64,000 bases of DNA from Nodularia spumigena CCY9414. Its GTDB lineage: Bacteria > Cyanobacteriota > Cyanobacteriia > Cyanobacteriales > Nostocaceae. Below, piece by piece: positions 20,501 through 29,500 of this stretch. The position numbers and the translations under genes are program-made. The stretch's first letter is position 1. The number at the start of each line of letters is the position of its first letter. The stretch spans positions 5,112,807 through 5,176,806 of the forward strand of contig NZ_CP007203.1 of the NCBI RefSeq assembly GCF_000340565.2, in the 5' to 3' direction. The notes under the pieces are model-generated. The model was given only the letters and a program-made list of their open reading frames with translations. It ran no database searches and was not told the origin of the DNA.

Positions 20501-20921
20501 TGGGAGGTAATTGATTAATATATTGCGGTTCTATAACGGCTCCAGTCCCACAGCCCATCATGGCTAAATCCATCATCAACCCGAAGGCACTCCAGTCTTG
20601 CAGGTTGGTTGAGGTGCAGTTATAAGCCCCGGAGAAGTTTTTGGGTTTGCTGATCCATTCTGTACCACCTACCCATAACCAGCGTCCACTGGGTAAGGCT
20701 TTGAGGTTACGTTGCATATTTTCTAGGATAGCTATTTCGGCTGGGTTGAGCTTCCCTAACTCAATGATGCCTTGGATCGTGCGATCGCATACCTCCTCCC
20801 ATGTTTCCCTCAGCCCTGCCTTTGTGCGACGGCTGTAGGTTCTAAAAAATACAGGATTGGCAGCTGGGGCGGTTTCTGGAAATTCTGCACTCTGACGTTT
20901 TCTTTCTAGCTCTCGAACCAT
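17526..20921 (-). CDS. nrdJ: Adenosylcobalamin-dependent (class II) ribonucleoside-triphosphate reductase, intein-containing
   Basis: The precursor is 1131 residues from the ATG at 20921 (a TTG two codons upstream is possible). Removing a 365-residue intein leaves about 766 residues, normal for class II reductases. Extein motifs include FFRTYSRRTKAGLRETWEEVCDR-like N-terminal sequence, DWSAFGLMMDLAMMGCGTGA, GNIRRSAGIRQF and the active-site motif NPCGEI split by the intein. TVQPSGTKSLLTGASSGWHP and the C-terminal GCDSDKCMFPDQ, which may carry the redox Cys, follow. The enzyme makes deoxyribonucleotides using adenosylcobalamin, linking it to cobB in this window. There is no oxygen requirement, which suits cyanobacteria and heterocysts. 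No cobalamin riboswitch was recognised upstream. It is closed by the terminator at 17477-17520. Confidence 0.95.
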   Translation of the reverse strand: MVRELERKRQSAEFPETAPAANPVFFRTYSRRTKAGLRETWEEVCDRTIQGIIELGKLNPAEIAILENMQRNLKALPSGRWLWVGGTEWISKPKNFSGAYNCTSTNLQDWSAFGLMMDLAMMGCGTGAVIEPQYINQLPPIRNYLNVTVNGEIGSTSPELRREYTQTEIEGNNVIIHVGDSREGWVESYKSLLELSTDERFTAEVEVVVDLSDVRQSGETLKGFGGVANPIKLPGLYQRCVSILNKARGRQLNSVECCLLIDQAAVTIVAGNIRRSAGIRQFVSDDEQGATAKDNLWQQDENGNWRIDPERDALRMANHSRVFHHKPTLEECVEAVRKQYYSGEGAIQWAGEAVARSNCDLLNTPELKTEFLQAYHEGKAKEWIQERYPNIDAPELKHRLGRYGLNPCHAGDTLVSTNQGLVPIKDLVGKPFQALVDLRSVGLDGVKLTDAIAFPTGVQTTYVISLANGQQMRCTAEHQHFTNHGWVTTKDLTSEHHIYIQKGAGYFGQGTITVEQAQMLGWLYGDGSIYKGSKGLDAVFYINTNEYETAFPLLNSAVESLTGYSHKPSLVKGVYTFHSGSFLMDSFLKKLGVQSKDCLPDQFFSQSRDVIIGFLQGLFSADGCVNVKGRNIELRNRSRQLLSQIQIILLNLGIKSSLLIKQKPGSIGVPYTLKDGTKKISQNRGSWRLIIYSGNEARKFWEFIGFPLTPDKQGRLATLANKPSSRKYSQAIISRRFSSKVQSIEEFGEEPVYDLHVPLTHSFIANGCITHNCGEIIGSNFHCNLAEIHLNQIDPKNYKEQEEAFTAGAISVAALLNHKFLEPRYQYSRELDPIVGVSFTGLFDFFVHAFGVDWLHWWSEGRPETPQGLAFKQEEQKYLTFWKDTVHRVVWEYCDRHQIKRPNRCTTVQPSGTKSLLTGASSGWHPPKAQRFIRRITFGKNDPVALACIDYGYSVIPSQSDKDEQGNLLNDPFDPRVSEWLVEIPVAVSWADLPGADQIDVSQFSVLAQFDFVLQVQRWYVTHNTSATLELRSEEVEGLGQKIYETIQNDEGYISAALLARFDDLQSFPRLPFEPIDKLTYELLSQEVKERRNTDDFCAVLSRYDSGELTEAGPSGCDSDKCMFPDQGPMS
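18606..19700 (-). mobile_element. Intein with LAGLIDADG homing endonuclease inside NrdJ
   Basis: The 365-residue intein begins at Cys408 (CHAGDTLVSTNQG, block A) and ends with ...FIANGCITHN before Cys+1 of the C-extein (CGEIIG). It also shows block B (TAEHQHFTNHGWV), two dodecapeptide motifs of a DOD homing endonuclease (MLGWLYGDGS near 19340-19366 and FLQGLFSADGC near 19049-19081), and block F (EPVYDLHVPLTHSFIANG). All splicing residues (Cys1, penultimate His, terminal Asn, Cys+1) are present, so it should be active. Both acidic residues of the endonuclease motifs remain. It is inserted directly before the thiyl-radical Cys of the reductase. Confidence 0.95.
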
Positions 20922-21216
20922 AATCAAGTCTTGTTGCTTGCGAACAGATTATGACTATACGCTAACTAGATTTCGGATTAAAGATTGCCAAATTTTCCAC
21001 TTTGCGCTAGCACTAGTGGCGTACTAATTACAACTTAAATCTATCATGTATAATGTCCTTACCACTTAGTGACAGATTTGATACAGCGTTAAAATAAATA
21101 CATTTATTGAAAAGGTGCAAGGAATAAAACTTGTGAAGATAAAAAGTTATGCATTAGCTGATAATTCACTGATTACTGTATTGTAAAGATATCTTGCATA
21201 GTTTTCTGAATACACC
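20922..21216. promoter_or_regulatory. Spacer upstream of nrdJ
   Basis: About 295 bp of AT-rich sequence (TTTCGGATTAAAGATTGCC near 20970) must carry the nrdJ promoter on the minus strand. No NtcA-type GTA-N8-TAC site or B12-box was found by eye. Confidence 0.35.
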
Positions 21217-21399
21217 ATGCTTACAGTAGCAATAACCATAATCCGCGAAATGCGGCTGTTTTTAATTATCTGGTTAGGACAGGTGATTACCTTTGTCGGT
21301 TCTAGCATTACCGCTTTTGCTCTGGTAATGTTCTTGCGATTACCAGAAATCAGAAATACCAATGAACCAGTCAAAGCCAACTCCTTCTCAATACTGTAG
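21217..21399 (+). pseudogene. Broken MFS exporter, N-terminal plus central fragment
   Basis: The frame starts at ATG 21217 and encodes EMRLFLIIWLGQVITFVGSS, the first helix of an MFS exporter of the type often found with cyanobacterial peptide clusters. It then jumps to VMFLRLPEIRNTN, which in intact relatives belongs to the middle of the protein. It stops after 60 residues, where intact transporters have more than 400. An internal deletion and later truncation are inferred. It lies upstream of, and co-oriented with, the peptide cluster, so it may be the relic of its exporter. Confidence 0.65.
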
Positions 21400-21547
21400 C
21401 CAAATTACGAGGGTGAGATGATAATGCTTCAACCATGAACTCCCGTTTCTTGCTAGGCTTGGCAAAAACAATCAGTCCTAAAAATTCCTTGAAGGTTTCC
21501 CACAAGGGTTTTTTAATGTATTGACGGTAGGATAAGGGTTTTAGATT
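21371..21547 (-). pseudogene. C-terminal remnant of an unidentified gene
   Basis: On the minus strand, a frame bounded upstream by a stop at 21548-21550 reads NLKPLSYRQYIKKPLWETF, continues with LGLIVFAKPSKKREFMVEAL and ends in LATVLRRSWL. It has no start codon near its open end, and its amino acid composition looks like real protein. It lies between the two pieces of the MFS exporter. I do not recognise the family. It is probably the tail of a gene brought in by rearrangement. Confidence 0.4.
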
Positions 21548-21642
21548 CTAAACAACCTTTTTCTCGAAACGCTTATGTATGCTTGTTTTTGCCGTTTTTG
21601 CCAAAAATTATCAAGGCTCTTATTTTGGCTAAGGTATTGAGC

Positions 21643-21901
21643 AGAAAAAGTATTTGAACCTTTAATGCAAGGTAATAATTTTTTAACTAATACCATTGGA
21701 CAAATTATTGGTGTCGGTGCTGGCCGAGGAATGAGTCTTTTATTAGTCATTTTAGGAACTATCACCATGATTCCCACCTGCTTTGCTTATCTCTCTCCCC
21801 GCCTAAGATTAATCGAAGAAGAATTACCAGATATTGTTTTAGACACAGAAGAAAATATAATAACAATTTCTGAACCAGTTGCTTCTGCATCTTCCAACTA
21901 A
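21643..21901 (+). pseudogene. Broken MFS exporter, C-terminal fragment
   Basis: After an in-frame stop the sequence reads AEKVFEPLMQGNNFLTNTIG, then QIIGVGAGRGMSLLLVILGTI, a last transmembrane helix, and a PRLRLIEEELPD tail. These match the C-terminal end of the same MFS exporter type as the fragment at 21217-21399. The middle of the gene is missing. The longest ATG frame is 21665-21901. It ends 64 bp before the first NRPS gene. Confidence 0.65.
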
Positions 21902-21965
21902 AACTGTAAATAATAAATTTGTCCCTCACATTTAAACTTAATTCATTTATTCTCCCCATAGTTTC

Positions 21966-24900
21966 ATGAACACTAAAGATAATTATTTCAACAACCAAAA
22001 GCGCGATTTACTCAAACTTATCTTAAACAAAAAAGGTATTTCTCTTAATACAGAAACAATCCCCCGTCGTTCCCACACCGAACCAGCACCCCTCTCTTTT
22101 AGTCAAGAACAACTCTGGTTTTTATATCAACTCGACCAGGGAAAAACTACTTATAATATGCCTTGTGCATTACAAATTAGTGGTAGTTTAAATATATCAG
22201 TTCTAGAACAATCAATCAAAGAAATAGTACGACGGCATGAAATTTTACGTACCAATTTTCGACAAATAGATGGTAAAAATTTACAGGTAATTAATCCAGA
22301 AGTTAATACTAACTTACGATTAGTTGATTTAGAGCATATACCAACGACTGAACAATTACCAACCGTACAGAACTTAGTTAATCAAAAAATCCAAAAAACT
22401 TTTAATTTAAGTCAAGATGTTCTATTTCAACCTACACTTTACCAACTCAACCAAAATTCCTATGTATTGCTTTTAAATATGCACCATATCATCTCCGATG
22501 GTTGGTCTGTAGGAATTTTATTGCAAGAATTATCTGCCCTTTATTCAGCCTATCTCTCAGGAGATAAATCACCTTTACCAGATTTATTGATTCAATATGC
22601 TGATTATGCCATTTGGCAAAGACAAAAATTAACGCCAGAAGTTAGAGAAAAACAACTCAATTACTGGAAACAACAATTAGCAGATGCACCACCATTATTA
22701 GAATTACCTACAGATAAACCACGTCCTCCCATGCAATCTTTTAGCGGTGGTGCTTTGTTATTTCACATTAATACTGATTTAAGTGAAAAGATTAAAGCCT
22801 TGGGTCAAAAGTCCGACGCTACGTTATTTATGATCATGTTAGCAGCTTTCGTGATTTTGCTCTATCGCTACAGTGGTCAGAATGATATTTTAGTTGGTTC
22901 TCCAATGGCTAATAGAAACCGTCAGGAAGCACAATCATTAATTGGTTATTTCGTGAATACTGTAGTTTTAAGAACGCAATTAACCGAAAATCCTAATTTT
23001 TGGGAAGTCCTCAACCGCGTGCGTAAAGTAGCTACAGATGCTCACACTTATCAAGATATACCTTATGATCAAGTAGTAGAAGCATTACAACCACAGCGTA
23101 ACCTCAGCTATAATCCTTTATTTCAAATATTGTTTGACGTTCAGCATTCCCTGACAGATAAATTAAAACTTCCAGAACTAAATTTACAAACTTTTCCGCA
23201 AGGACACTCAATCTCCAAATTTGATTTATCTTTAATCATAGAAGATACGGGTACAGAATTAATGGGTGGCTGGGAATATAGCAGCGATTTATTTACAGTG
23301 GACACCATCACCCGTTTAACAGATAATTTTCAAACTTTGTTGGCGGGAATTGTTGCAAATCCTGAAATCCCTATTCATGAATTACCGATAATTTCAGCAA
23401 ATGAAAAACAGCAGATTTTGCTAGAATGGAACAACACACAAAAAGATTATCCTGATTATTCCTATATTCATCAATTATTTACAGAACAAGCTATTAAAAC
23501 ACCCAATGCTGTAGCTGTTAGGTTTGGTAATGCAGAATTAACTTATACTGAATTAAATCAAAAAGCTAATCAATTAGCTAATTATTTAAAAACCTGTTGT
23601 GTAGCACCAGAAGTATTAGTAGGATTTTATTTAGAACGTTCTCTAGATGTCTTAATAGTCATCTTAGCAATTCTTAAAGCTGGTGGTGCATATCTGCCTT
23701 TAGATCCTCATTATCCTCAAGAAAGATTAGCAGATATTTTAGATGATTCTCAAGCATCTCTAATCTTAACCCAAGAAAGCCTATTAACATCACTACCAGA
23801 ATATTCAGGAAAAGTAATCTTATTAGATACAGACTTAACTGTTATTTCTCAGCAAAGTCTAGAAACACCAGTTAGCGCAGTTAAACCAGAAAATTTAGCT
23901 TATGTAATTTATACTTCCGGTTCTACTGGTAAACCCAAAGGGGTAATGATTACCCATCAAAATATAGTTAATCATGCCACAAGCATAATTGAAAAATATC
24001 AAGTTAATAACCATGATAGAATCTTGCAATTTTCCACTTTTATCTTTGATGTCGCAGCAGAAGAAATTTTTCCCACTTGGTTAACTGGTGCAACTTTGGT
24101 AATGCGTCCCAAAGAAATGTTTGCAAGTTTGGTAGAGTTTAACCAATTTTTGGCACAAGAAAGCTTAACAGTAATAAATCTACCTGCACCATATTGGCAA
24201 GAATGGGTATTAGAATTAGAACGAAAATCTATACAAATTCCTGATAGTTTACGCTTAGTTGTTACAGGTAGCGAACAAGTTCTAGCAGAAAAATTATTAT
24301 TATGGCAAAAATTAGTAGGAGAAAAAGTACAATGGGTAAATGCCTATGGTCCAACTGAAGCTACTATTACTGCAACAATTTATCAACTTACAGCCAATTC
24401 TCAATTAAGTGGGATAAATTCTGTATCTATTGGTAGTCCTATTGCTAATACAGAAATCTACATTCTTGATCAAAACCTTCAACCTGTTCCTATTGGTGTT
24501 TTTGGAGAATTACATATTGGTGGTGCTGGTTTAGCTAGAGGATATTTAAACCGACCAGAATTAACGCATGAAAAATTTATATCTAATCTTATTCCCACTG
24601 CAAAATCATCAAGATTATATAAAACTGGTGATTTAGCTAGGTATTTACCAGATGGCAATATCGAATTTTTAGGTCGCATTGATTATCAAGTTAAAATTCG
24701 TGGTTTCAGAATTGAGTTAGGAGAAATTGAAGCTGTTTTAGCACAACATCCTCTAGTGAAAACATCAGCAGTAATTGTTAGAGAAATCCAACTAGGAAGC
24801 AAACAAATAGTAGCTTATGTTGTAACTCAAGAAGATGCTGATATTCAAACTAATTTCCGCTCTTTTCTCCAGGAAAAATTACCCGATTATATGATTCCTG

Positions 24901-26438
24901 CTTTCTTTGTCAGATTAGCAGAATTACCGTTAACAACTACAGGAAAAATCAACCGTCCTGCTTTATCTGCGCTGCATTTAGAATTAAACCATGAAACAAA
25001 TTACATATTACCGCGCAACCCTCTTGAACAGCAAATAGCAGAAATTTGGTGTCAAGTTTTAGGATTAGAAAAAATTAGTATTGATGAAAATTTCTTTGAA
25101 TTGGGTGGACATTCTTTAGCAACTATGCAGGTTATATCTAGATTACAAGAAACTTTACAGGTAGATTTACCATTAAAATATTTATTTGCAGAACCAACAA
25201 TAGCCAGATTAGGGACAGTAATTGATCAATTATTACAAAAGGAAAATACTACCGATACTATTGATGATTTTTATGCTGATGCTATTTTAGACTCAACAAT
25301 TCAACCGCAAAATCTGCCTAAACTATTTATTAGTCAACCTCAAAATATCTTTTTAACTGGTGCGACTGGTTTTTTAGGTGTTCATTTACTACACGAACTC
25401 TTAGAAAAAACATCAGCCAATATCTACTGTTTATTGCGGGCTAAAAATGCTTTAGATGGGAGGGGTAAGTTAAAAGATAAACTATGTTTTTATCAACTAG
25501 GGAAGGATGAGTATAGTAGTAGAATCATTCCTATAATTGGAGATTTAGGGGAAAATATATTAGGTCTATCTGTACAAGAATTTCAAGATTTAGCTAGTAA
25601 AATAGATGTAATTTATCATAATGGTGCTTCTGTGAATTTGATTTATCCCTATTCAGTTTTAAAAGCACCTAATGTCTTGGGTACTCAGGAAATTTTGCGT
25701 TTAGCAAGTCACATTAAGGTTAAACCAGTACATTTTGTTTCTACTACTTCTGTTTTCTGTCCAGAAAGTTACGGTGAAGATGAAATGTTATTAGAATCAG
25801 ACTCTCTGGAATATTATCAAGGATTGGTGGGTGGATATCGTCAAAGTAAATGGGTAGCAGAAAAGTTGGTAATGCAGGCACGCGATCGCGGCCTTCCTGT
25901 TACGATATACAGAGCAGCCAGAATTATCGGTCATAGTCAAATCGGTATCTGTAATACTGAAGACATATTTTGCAGAATTATTAAGACTTGTATCCAACTC
26001 GGAAAAACCCCGGACGTTGACTGGGAAGATAATTTAACACCTGTAGATTATGTCAGTCAAGCAATAGTGTATTTGTCTCAACAACAGGAATCTACAGGTA
26101 AAGCATTTCATCTGTTAAACCCGCAAATCAGCCGCATGAATGACTTATTTAATTTTATGGGTGAATGGGGCTATCCATTGCCACAAATTTCATACGCTAA
26201 ATGGTATTCAGAATTAATGAATATGGTACAAACATCAGCAGATAGAAACTTGGAAGTTATGTCTGCATTTTTCCCAGCAATTCAACCCGCAAAAATTCAA
26301 GAACCAAAATTTAATGATCAAAATACTATGAATGGATTGTTGAATACAAATATTAGTTGTTCTCCTATTGAGGAAAAATTACTGCAAAGATATTTTCAAT
26401 ACTTTCTCAATAGCGGCTTTTTAGTATCCCCTGAATAA
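21966..26438 (+). CDS. NRPS, C-A-T-reductase (terminal module, aeruginosin type)
   Basis: The 1490-residue single-module synthetase has four domains. The condensation domain (about 40-480) opens with PLSFSQEQLWFLYQ and has the intact active site HHIISDGWS (173-181). The adenylation domain (about 500-980) has A3 YTSGSTGKPKG at 649 and FDVAAEE at 694. The carrier protein has LGGHS with phosphopantetheine Ser1050. The C-terminal thioester reductase (about 1125-1490) has a Rossmann motif GATGFLG (1132) and catalytic Tyr1291-x3-Lys1295 (GGYRQSKW). Reading the specificity positions by eye gives D-V-E-N-V-T-A-I-T. The acidic E fits a basic substrate such as Arg, but this is not decisive. The reductase would release an aldehyde or alcohol, as in argininal or argininol aeruginosins and spumigins. 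It is first in gene order but must act last. Confidence 0.93.
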   Translation: MNTKDNYFNNQKRDLLKLILNKKGISLNTETIPRRSHTEPAPLSFSQEQLWFLYQLDQGKTTYNMPCALQISGSLNISVLEQSIKEIVRRHEILRTNFRQIDGKNLQVINPEVNTNLRLVDLEHIPTTEQLPTVQNLVNQKIQKTFNLSQDVLFQPTLYQLNQNSYVLLLNMHHIISDGWSVGILLQELSALYSAYLSGDKSPLPDLLIQYADYAIWQRQKLTPEVREKQLNYWKQQLADAPPLLELPTDKPRPPMQSFSGGALLFHINTDLSEKIKALGQKSDATLFMIMLAAFVILLYRYSGQNDILVGSPMANRNRQEAQSLIGYFVNTVVLRTQLTENPNFWEVLNRVRKVATDAHTYQDIPYDQVVEALQPQRNLSYNPLFQILFDVQHSLTDKLKLPELNLQTFPQGHSISKFDLSLIIEDTGTELMGGWEYSSDLFTVDTITRLTDNFQTLLAGIVANPEIPIHELPIISANEKQQILLEWNNTQKDYPDYSYIHQLFTEQAIKTPNAVAVRFGNAELTYTELNQKANQLANYLKTCCVAPEVLVGFYLERSLDVLIVILAILKAGGAYLPLDPHYPQERLADILDDSQASLILTQESLLTSLPEYSGKVILLDTDLTVISQQSLETPVSAVKPENLAYVIYTSGSTGKPKGVMITHQNIVNHATSIIEKYQVNNHDRILQFSTFIFDVAAEEIFPTWLTGATLVMRPKEMFASLVEFNQFLAQESLTVINLPAPYWQEWVLELERKSIQIPDSLRLVVTGSEQVLAEKLLLWQKLVGEKVQWVNAYGPTEATITATIYQLTANSQLSGINSVSIGSPIANTEIYILDQNLQPVPIGVFGELHIGGAGLARGYLNRPELTHEKFISNLIPTAKSSRLYKTGDLARYLPDGNIEFLGRIDYQVKIRGFRIELGEIEAVLAQHPLVKTSAVIVREIQLGSKQIVAYVVTQEDADIQTNFRSFLQEKLPDYMIPAFFVRLAELPLTTTGKINRPALSALHLELNHETNYILPRNPLEQQIAEIWCQVLGLEKISIDENFFELGGHSLATMQVISRLQETLQVDLPLKYLFAEPTIARLGTVIDQLLQKENTTDTIDDFYADAILDSTIQPQNLPKLFISQPQNIFLTGATGFLGVHLLHELLEKTSANIYCLLRAKNALDGRGKLKDKLCFYQLGKDEYSSRIIPIIGDLGENILGLSVQEFQDLASKIDVIYHNGASVNLIYPYSVLKAPNVLGTQEILRLASHIKVKPVHFVSTTSVFCPESYGEDEMLLESDSLEYYQGLVGGYRQSKWVAEKLVMQARDRGLPVTIYRAARIIGHSQIGICNTEDIFCRIIKTCIQLGKTPDVDWEDNLTPVDYVSQAIVYLSQQQESTGKAFHLLNPQISRMNDLFNFMGEWGYPLPQISYAKWYSELMNMVQTSADRNLEVMSAFFPAIQPAKIQEPKFNDQNTMNGLLNTNISCSPIEEKLLQRYFQYFLNSGFLVSPE

Positions 26439-26503
26439 TTCGGGCATAGCAAAAGCATCTAATTTGAGATTTTTTTTACTGAATTAGGAACATTCTTACA
26501 AAC

Positions 26504-29500
26504 ATGATTACAAATAATACTCGTTTTTATCCTTTATCTCACGGACAGCAAGCCCTTTGGTTTTTACACCAAAACGACCCGGAGAATACAGCATATAATC
26601 TATTTATGACACTCCGTTTAAGTTCAGAACTAGATATAAAGTCTCTCCAGCGAACTTGGCAGAAAATTTACGATCGCCATCCCATTCTCCGCACCACTTA
26701 CACCACCCATCAAGGTCAACCAGTTCAGCAAATCCACCCAAACCAAGCAGTTAAAATCCCAGTTATAGATGCAACAAAATGGAGTGAGGAGGAACTGAAG
26801 GCAGAAATCTTGATTGAGGTTGATCGTCCCTTTGATTTAGAACAAGGTCCCATCCAAAGATTAATACTATTTACCCGCACACCAACAGAAAATATTTTTG
26901 TAATAGCCATGCACCACATCGCATCTGATATGTGGTCTTATGATGTCATGCTTTCAGAGATGTTAGTGTTATATGAAAACGAGACAGAACATACTCTACC
27001 AGAAAGTTTACCCTACACAGATTTTGTGCATTGGCAATCAGAAATGCTGTCTAGTTCCGAAGGGGAAAAGTGGTGGAAATATTGGCAGCAGAAATTAAAT
27101 GGCAAACCAACAATTTTAAATTTGCCTTTAGATAAACCCCGTCCTCCAGTACCAACTTATAACGGAATTTCTCATACATTTAAAATTAATGAACAACTAA
27201 CAACTGATTTAAAATCTTTAGCTGCCAAAGAAGGTGTTACCCCATTTACAATTTTACTTTCTGCCTTCCAAGTATTTCTACATCGCTACTCTGGACAAAA
27301 AGAAATTCTCATTGGTGTTCCTTTAGCTGGTCGGACTGGAAAGCAGTTTAAACAAACTGTTGGTTACTGTGCTAACCCAGTAGTTTTACAGGCAGATTTG
27401 ATCAATAATTATGTATTTAAAGAACTGCTGATCTATAACCGTCGTCAATTATTTACGGCTTTAAAACATCAATATTATCCTTTTACTCTATTAGTAAAAA
27501 ATCTAGAAATTCCCCGTGATTCTAGTTACTTTCCTTTGTTTCAGGTGTCTTTCACTTCCCAGAAACACCGTTGGTATGAGCCGGACGATAAAAAATTATA
27601 TTTAGAAAAGGGAAAAAAGCTGCACATAGAACCATACTTCATTGGACAAAGAGGAGCAGCGTTTGATTTAGATTTAGTATTGATTGAAACAGGCGAAACT
27701 CTGGAGTTATGTTGGCAATATAACACCGATTTATTTACAGATGCTACCATCCAACGAATGATGGCTAATTTTCAAGTTTTATTAGCAGGGATAATTGCCA
27801 ATCCAGAACAGCATATTTCTCAATTGCCCATCCTCACAGATGTAGAACAAAATCAAATATTAAAAGAGTGGAATCAGACTCAAAGAGATTATCCCCAAGA
27901 TAAATGTATTCATCATTTATTTGAGGAACAGGTAAAACAGAATCCTGATGCTGTTGCGCTAATTTATGAAGATGAAAAACTCACCTATCAAGAATTAAAT
28001 AAAAAAGCCAATCAACTCTCGCATTATTTACAACATTTAGGGGTAAAACCAGAAACTTTAGTCGGGATTTGTGTAGAGCGATCACTCGAACTCATTATTA
28101 GTATACTAGCAGTCCTCAAAGCTGGTGGCGCTTATGTCCCACTTGATCCCGCCTATCCCCAAGAAAGATTAAACTTCATTCTGCAAGATGCCCAACTACC
28201 CATTATCCTCACACAGCAACACTTCATCACCAAACTATTACCTACATCTGCAAAAATCATCTGTACAGATATAGATATTCATTCCCAACCTAGTGATAAC
28301 CCCTCCAGTTCGGTTAAATCTGATAACTTAGCTTATGTGATTTATACCTCCGGTTCTACGGGTAAACCAAAAGGGGTTATGGTTGCTCATCGGGGCTTAT
28401 GTAATTTAGCCACAGCACAAATTAAACTATTTGAAGTCAGACCAGATAGCTCCGTCCTCCAGTTTGCATCTATCAGTTTTGACGCTTCCATTTCCGAAAT
28501 AGTCATGGCTATTTGTGCCGGTGCAAAGTTATGTTTAGCAACAAGGGACTCACTGCAACCTGGACAACCTCTACAGAAACTATTGCAAATACAAAATATT
28601 AGCCATGTCACCCTAGTACCATCAGCCCTAGCAGCTTTGTCACCCCAAGACCTGCCTAACCTAAAAAATCTTATCGTTGCTGGTGAACCATGTCCAGGAG
28701 ATTTAGCCGCTTCTTGGGCTGTGGGACGGCAGTTTTTTAACGCCTATGGACCAACAGAAGCCACAGTGTGCGCTACCGTCTTATTGTATCAACCAGGAAT
28801 GAAAATTTCTATTGGTCAGGCGATCGCTCACACTCAAATTTATATTCTTGATCACTATCTTCAACCCGTCCCCATCGGTGTACCAGGAGAACTGCACATT
28901 GCTGGAGTAGGATTAGCGCGGGGATACCTCAATCAGCCTGATTTAACTGCCCAAAAATTTATTCCCAATCCTTTTAGTAATGACACTAACTCTCGTCTCT
29001 ACAAAACCGGTGATTTAGGGCGCTACTTACCAGATGGTAACATCGAATTTCTAGGTCGCATTGACAATCAAGTGAAAATTCGTGGTTTTCGGATAGAGTT
29101 AGAAGAAATTGAAACCACCATTGTCCAACATCCGCAAATACAACAAGCGATCGCCATTGTTAGGGAAGATATACCGGGTACTAAACGCCTCGTTGCTTAT
29201 ATTGTCCCCCATCAACAACATTCTCTCAATAGCAATGAAATATGGGAATACCTAAAACACAAGTTACCAGAGTATATGATCCCGGCGATCTTCGTGTTTT
29301 TAGACTCCCTACCCCTCACCCCCAATGGCAAAATAGATCGAAAATCCCTTCCTATTCCCTCAACAGTCCATCAATCAGACAACTTTACTGCACCACGCAA
29401 TCCCATAGAAACAGCCTTAGTAGAAATTTGGCAGCAAGTTTTACGGGTAGAAAAAATTGGTATTCACGATAACTTCTTTGCCCTTGGTGGAGACTCGATT

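Noticed and set aside
20922-21216. Cobalamin riboswitch upstream of the B12-dependent reductase
   Set aside because: No B12-box or recognisable stem set was found, and class II reductases do not generally need one; the same holds for the region upstream of cobB.
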